A stretch of DNA of 24,518 bases from Acidobacteriota bacterium (GTDB lineage: Bacteria > Acidobacteriota > Thermoanaerobaculia > Multivoradales > SZUA-115): positions 1 to 24,518 of the forward strand of contig QIHU01000275.1 of NCBI GenBank assembly GCA_003231035.1, read 5' to 3'. This document shows positions 21,907 through 24,518 of the stretch, one piece after another (within the stretch, counting starts at the first letter, position 1; the number at the start of each line of letters is the position of its first letter). A program made the translations under genes and the position numbers. The notes beneath the pieces are model-generated. The model ran no database searches and was not told where the DNA came from. It saw only the letters and a program-made list of their open reading frames with translations.

Positions 21907-23100
21907 TTAGTTGTCGACGTACCCTTCGCGGTGGCGAACGCGAAACCCCGCCCGCCCCACGTCCACTTTCACCTTGCGCCACGAACCGTCGCTGTTCGAT
22001 TCGCTCGGGTAGTAGCCGATCACGTACTGCTCTCTGAGCTCGCCCAGGATGTCTTGGAAGGCTGCGCCCAGTTGGTCGGCGTGCTCGATCGTGTAGGTGC
22101 TTCCGCCTGAATCGTTGACCACTTTGGTCAGTAAGCGGCTCTCTTCGCGGCTCATTTCGCCGTTGCGCCAGGCGGTCGATATGGTGTTCCCTTTGGCTCC
22201 TATCGCGACCAGTTGAACCCAGTAGACCAGGGCCTGGCTGCGCCGCGCTTTCCACAGGACGTCTTGCATCGACATCACACTGTGGGCGTCAGTGCCGTCC
22301 GAGAAGAGAACCACCACCGGACGGCCGGACTGCGTTTCCAACTGTTTGAGTGCTAGGTAGAGGTGATCGTTCACCGCCGTGCCACCGCTCGGTCGGGTAC
22401 CTTCGAGCGAGTGCAGAATGTCGATCGGTTGGTTGGTGAATTCGGTGCTCACCAGGACCTGATCCGAGAACAGAAGGAGCCGGCTTTGATCGATCTCTTC
22501 AAGCCCCTCGACGAAGGTACGGGCACCGGCCAGGGCCTTCTCTAGCCGCCCTCCGGTCATGCTTTCGCTGGCATCGAGCAACACCACGGCTGTGATGGGG
22601 ACCTCACCGCGCTCGAAGGTCACGATCTCTTGGCGTTGCTTGCCATCGTAGATCGAAAAATCGCCGCGCTTCAGATCGAGGGCTCTTTGACCCTGGCGCG
22701 AGACGGTGATGTAGAGCTGCTGTAGTTTGAGGTCGATCTCCAGGTCGACGGAGATCGTCGGAGTGACCAGAATCTCTTCCTTGACCACCCCGGTGAGGGT
22801 AGTGGCAACGATGCGGTAAGTGTGCTCCTCGTTCTCGTATCCCACATCGACCCGCAGGCGATATGGACGCTTGGTCAGCACCCCTATCTTCTCGCCGTCG
22901 ACCCAAAACTCGACCTTGGCCACCACTTCTTCGGAGAAAACCTGAGCCTCGATGTCGAACTCGCCGAACGAGGTCACGCCGGCGCGCGGGTTGGTGATGG
23001 CGATCGCCACCGCCGAGCCTCCATCGGCGGCGCAGAGATCCGCATGGGGAAAAGCTAGCAGGCCCGCGAGTCCCGCCACGGCGATGCCCCACCCCTTCAT
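21907..23100 (-). CDS. VWA-domain secreted protein (acidobacterial type)
   Basis: A 397-residue protein. Residues 1-25 form a signal peptide (MKGWGIAVAGLAGLLAF, then A-D-L-C-A-A); the Cys at 23 could mark a lipoprotein, but the lipobox is imperfect. Residues about 30-115 look like an Ig-like beta domain, then a linker strand region, then a von Willebrand A domain (about 165-375). The metal-ion site is intact: DASES (Asp176, Ser178, Ser180), Thr241 in SGGTAV and Asp268 in FSDGTD. The overall form matches the VWFA-related proteins frequent in Acidobacteriota, whose role is not established; protein-protein contact in the envelope is likely. The ATG overlaps the upstream TPR gene by 4 nt and has GGAGG 6 nt before it. 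Confidence 0.9.
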   Translation of the reverse strand: MKGWGIAVAGLAGLLAFPHADLCAADGGSAVAIAITNPRAGVTSFGEFDIEAQVFSEEVVAKVEFWVDGEKIGVLTKRPYRLRVDVGYENEEHTYRIVATTLTGVVKEEILVTPTISVDLEIDLKLQQLYITVSRQGQRALDLKRGDFSIYDGKQRQEIVTFERGEVPITAVVLLDASESMTGGRLEKALAGARTFVEGLEEIDQSRLLLFSDQVLVSTEFTNQPIDILHSLEGTRPSGGTAVNDHLYLALKQLETQSGRPVVVLFSDGTDAHSVMSMQDVLWKARRSQALVYWVQLVAIGAKGNTISTAWRNGEMSREESRLLTKVVNDSGGSTYTIEHADQLGAAFQDILGELREQYVIGYYPSESNSDGSWRKVKVDVGRAGFRVRHREGYVDN

Positions 23101-24518
23101 CGCACACCTCCGTCAACCTGAGATTCGCGCATCGCCAGCGCCAGCACCGCGCGCTGATTGGCCGCCGTCTTCTTGAACTGCTGGCGACCTAGATCGATGA
23201 TCGACCGAGGCCAACGGTTGTAGAGGAAGCGCGCCGATTCGGTGCCCGCGGGCAGCTGGGTCACCTTCTCGGCGCACTCGGCGGCCTCTTGGCCACGACC
23301 GGAGCGATCGAGGACCATGGCTAGCTGCAGATAGAGCTGCTGCTCTCCGGGAAGCGCCTCCACACCCTCACGCAACAACTCCTCGGCCCGCCTCAGGTTG
23401 CCACTGTTCATCTCGATTCGAGCCAGCTCCTGATAGGCGAGCGAGCGCACCCACGGCGAGACCCTCTCTTGCCGAGCCCGATCGATCCAAACGCGGGCCT
23501 CCTCCACCTCTTCGCAGCGTAGCAAGTTGAGCCCGAAACGCAACCACCCTTCGGCGTTGTCTGGATTGTTCTCCACCAACTGCTGCAAGTAGTCCCGCGC
23601 CTGCTCGTAGTTGCCCATTTTCTCGTGGAAGGCGGCCAAACCGAGAAGAGCCGCCTCGTCGCCGGGAGCAAACTCGAGAACGTCGTCAAAGATGAAGTTG
23701 GCGCTCGTCGTGGCCCCGGACTGTTGCAGTGCCCCAGCCAAACTGGTCAATACACTCGCCGCCATCCGCAACGACTGCGGTGGTTCTCCCTCACTCTTGT
23801 ACAGGCTGGTCAGCTCTTGCACCATCGACCGACTATGTAGGGCCAGAAGCATCTTGCGCTCCGCCAGATAGTCTTCGTAGGCTTCGAAGTGGAGTTCAGC
23901 CACCGGCAGCAACGACTCGGCGTGGCGCGCCAAATCCCGGCTCGCCACCTCCATTAGAGCGTTGCGAAGGAACTTGAGTTCCACATCCTTGGACCTCTCG
24001 GCGAAGGAAGACTCTAAGTCCATCAGCCGCTGTTTGGCGGTTTCCACTTGTCCGTTGGCAAGAGCCGACAGAGCCGTTCGATACTGGTTTTGCAGCTTGT
24101 CAGCCAGCGTTCGCTGCCGCTTGCGCATCTCTTTCTTGCGCGCGACCTTCACTTGCTGGGCCTTTGCATTCTCGGCCGCTGCCGCGGACTGGGCGGTACC
24201 CTCAACCTTGAACGGGATACTACTCAGCTCACGGTTCCGGCCACTTTTCTCAGAGACCCCCAACACCAGGGTGTACTCCCCTTCGGGCACCCCCACCAGG
24301 GAGAGACCGGCGAGGATCCGATTGAGGCCGTTCTCCCCCGGTTCTTCACGAGAAATGGCGAGTTGTTGGCCCAGAACCTCGGTGCCGGTGATGTCGAGCA
24401 GCTGTGCATCCAACACCACCTCACCGTCTTGGTTGTAGACAAAGGCGGCCAGCGGAACGACACCACCGGACTCGAAGATCGGCTTGGCCACCGGTACGAA
24501 TGCCTGATTCTCTCCGAT
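23097..24518 (-). CDS. TPR protein, C-terminal part (5' end outside window)
   Basis: The frame is open to the right edge (the GTG at 24491 is internal), so about 473 C-terminal residues are present. The first 110 visible residues form a beta-rich domain with the EGEYTLVLGVSEKSGR pattern, like the C-terminal beta domains of acidobacterial secreted proteins. A charged helical stretch follows (RKKEMRKRQRTLADKLQNQY), then a helical region and at least four tetratricopeptide repeats in the last 200 residues, with the WLRFGLNLLRCEEVEEAR and AYQELARIEMNSGNLRRAEE units. TPR arrays bind partner proteins. The stop overlaps the VWA gene start (ATGA), so the two are coupled and probably work together in the envelope. 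An upstream VWA or similar domain in the missing part is possible but unseen. Confidence 0.85.
   Translation of the reverse strand: MGENQAFVPVAKPIFESGGVVPLAAFVYNQDGEVVLDAQLLDITGTEVLGQQLAISREEPGENGLNRILAGLSLVGVPEGEYTLVLGVSEKSGRNRELSSIPFKVEGTAQSAAAAENAKAQQVKVARKKEMRKRQRTLADKLQNQYRTALSALANGQVETAKQRLMDLESSFAERSKDVELKFLRNALMEVASRDLARHAESLLPVAELHFEAYEDYLAERKMLLALHSRSMVQELTSLYKSEGEPPQSLRMAASVLTSLAGALQQSGATTSANFIFDDVLEFAPGDEAALLGLAAFHEKMGNYEQARDYLQQLVENNPDNAEGWLRFGLNLLRCEEVEEARVWIDRARQERVSPWVRSLAYQELARIEMNSGNLRRAEELLREGVEALPGEQQLYLQLAMVLDRSGRGQEAAECAEKVTQLPAGTESARFLYNRWPRSIIDLGRQQFKKTAANQRAVLALAMRESQVDGGVR

Overview
The window reads as a chromosomal segment of a GC-rich, Gram-negative bacterium. The Gram-negative call rests on LpxB (lipid A synthesis), an O-antigen ligase and a lipid-carrier flippase. 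A VWA protein of the type common in Acidobacteriota, a DUF6677-like membrane protein and a DUF937 protein make an Acidobacteriota-like lineage (for example Thermoanaerobaculia) my best guess. That placement is inference; no rRNA is present. I see no tRNA, rRNA, CRISPR array, insertion sequence or phage gene, and no gene-free stretch over 300 bases.

Layout. (1) 1-1074: the 3' part of an unrecognised secreted-type protein, converging on the next block. (2) 1141-9197: a glycan block. It holds a flippase and a CDP-glucose 4,6-dehydratase (minus), a SAM methyltransferase (plus), a family 2 glycosyltransferase overlapping a polysaccharide deacetylase (minus), then a GT-C-like membrane protein translationally coupled to an O-antigen ligase (plus). 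(3) 9145-13524, minus: a housekeeping operon in the order rpsA, ihfB-like, DUF6677-like, a 63-aa membrane protein, lpxB. Its 3' end overlaps the O-antigen ligase tail to tail. S1 carries very acidic extensions. (4) 13673-16187, plus: queG and a leucine-dehydrogenase-type enzyme, with a doubtful small ORF between. (5) 16370-17571, minus: a Kbp-like BON-LysM protein and a DUF937 protein with two Asp-rich loops. (6) 17825-21849, minus: a compact run of GNAT acyltransferase, OSBS/N-succinylamino-acid-racemase-type enolase, FabI and M20 amidohydrolase. (7) 21907-24518, minus: a VWA protein and an upstream TPR protein that runs off the window.

How the genes fit together. The glycan block and lpxB supply parts of an LPS/O-antigen pathway: deoxysugar precursor, glycosyl transfer, trimming, flipping, ligation and lipid A. 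The most distinctive block is region 6. GNAT, NSAR-type enolase and M20 hydrolase are the three activities of the known N-succinyl pathway that irreversibly converts D- to L-amino acids. Here fabI sits inside the set. No other menaquinone gene is in view, which favours the racemase role over menaquinone synthesis.

Another recurrent signal is a -10-like hexamer only 6-8 nt before the ATG, without a Shine-Dalgarno, at the first genes of several transcription units (queG, the GNAT gene, the GT-C gene). This suggests leaderless transcripts in this organism. I did not find a clearly unprecedented system. The best leads are the amino-acid block with embedded fabI, the acidic S1 and the unknown small membrane proteins next to lpxB.
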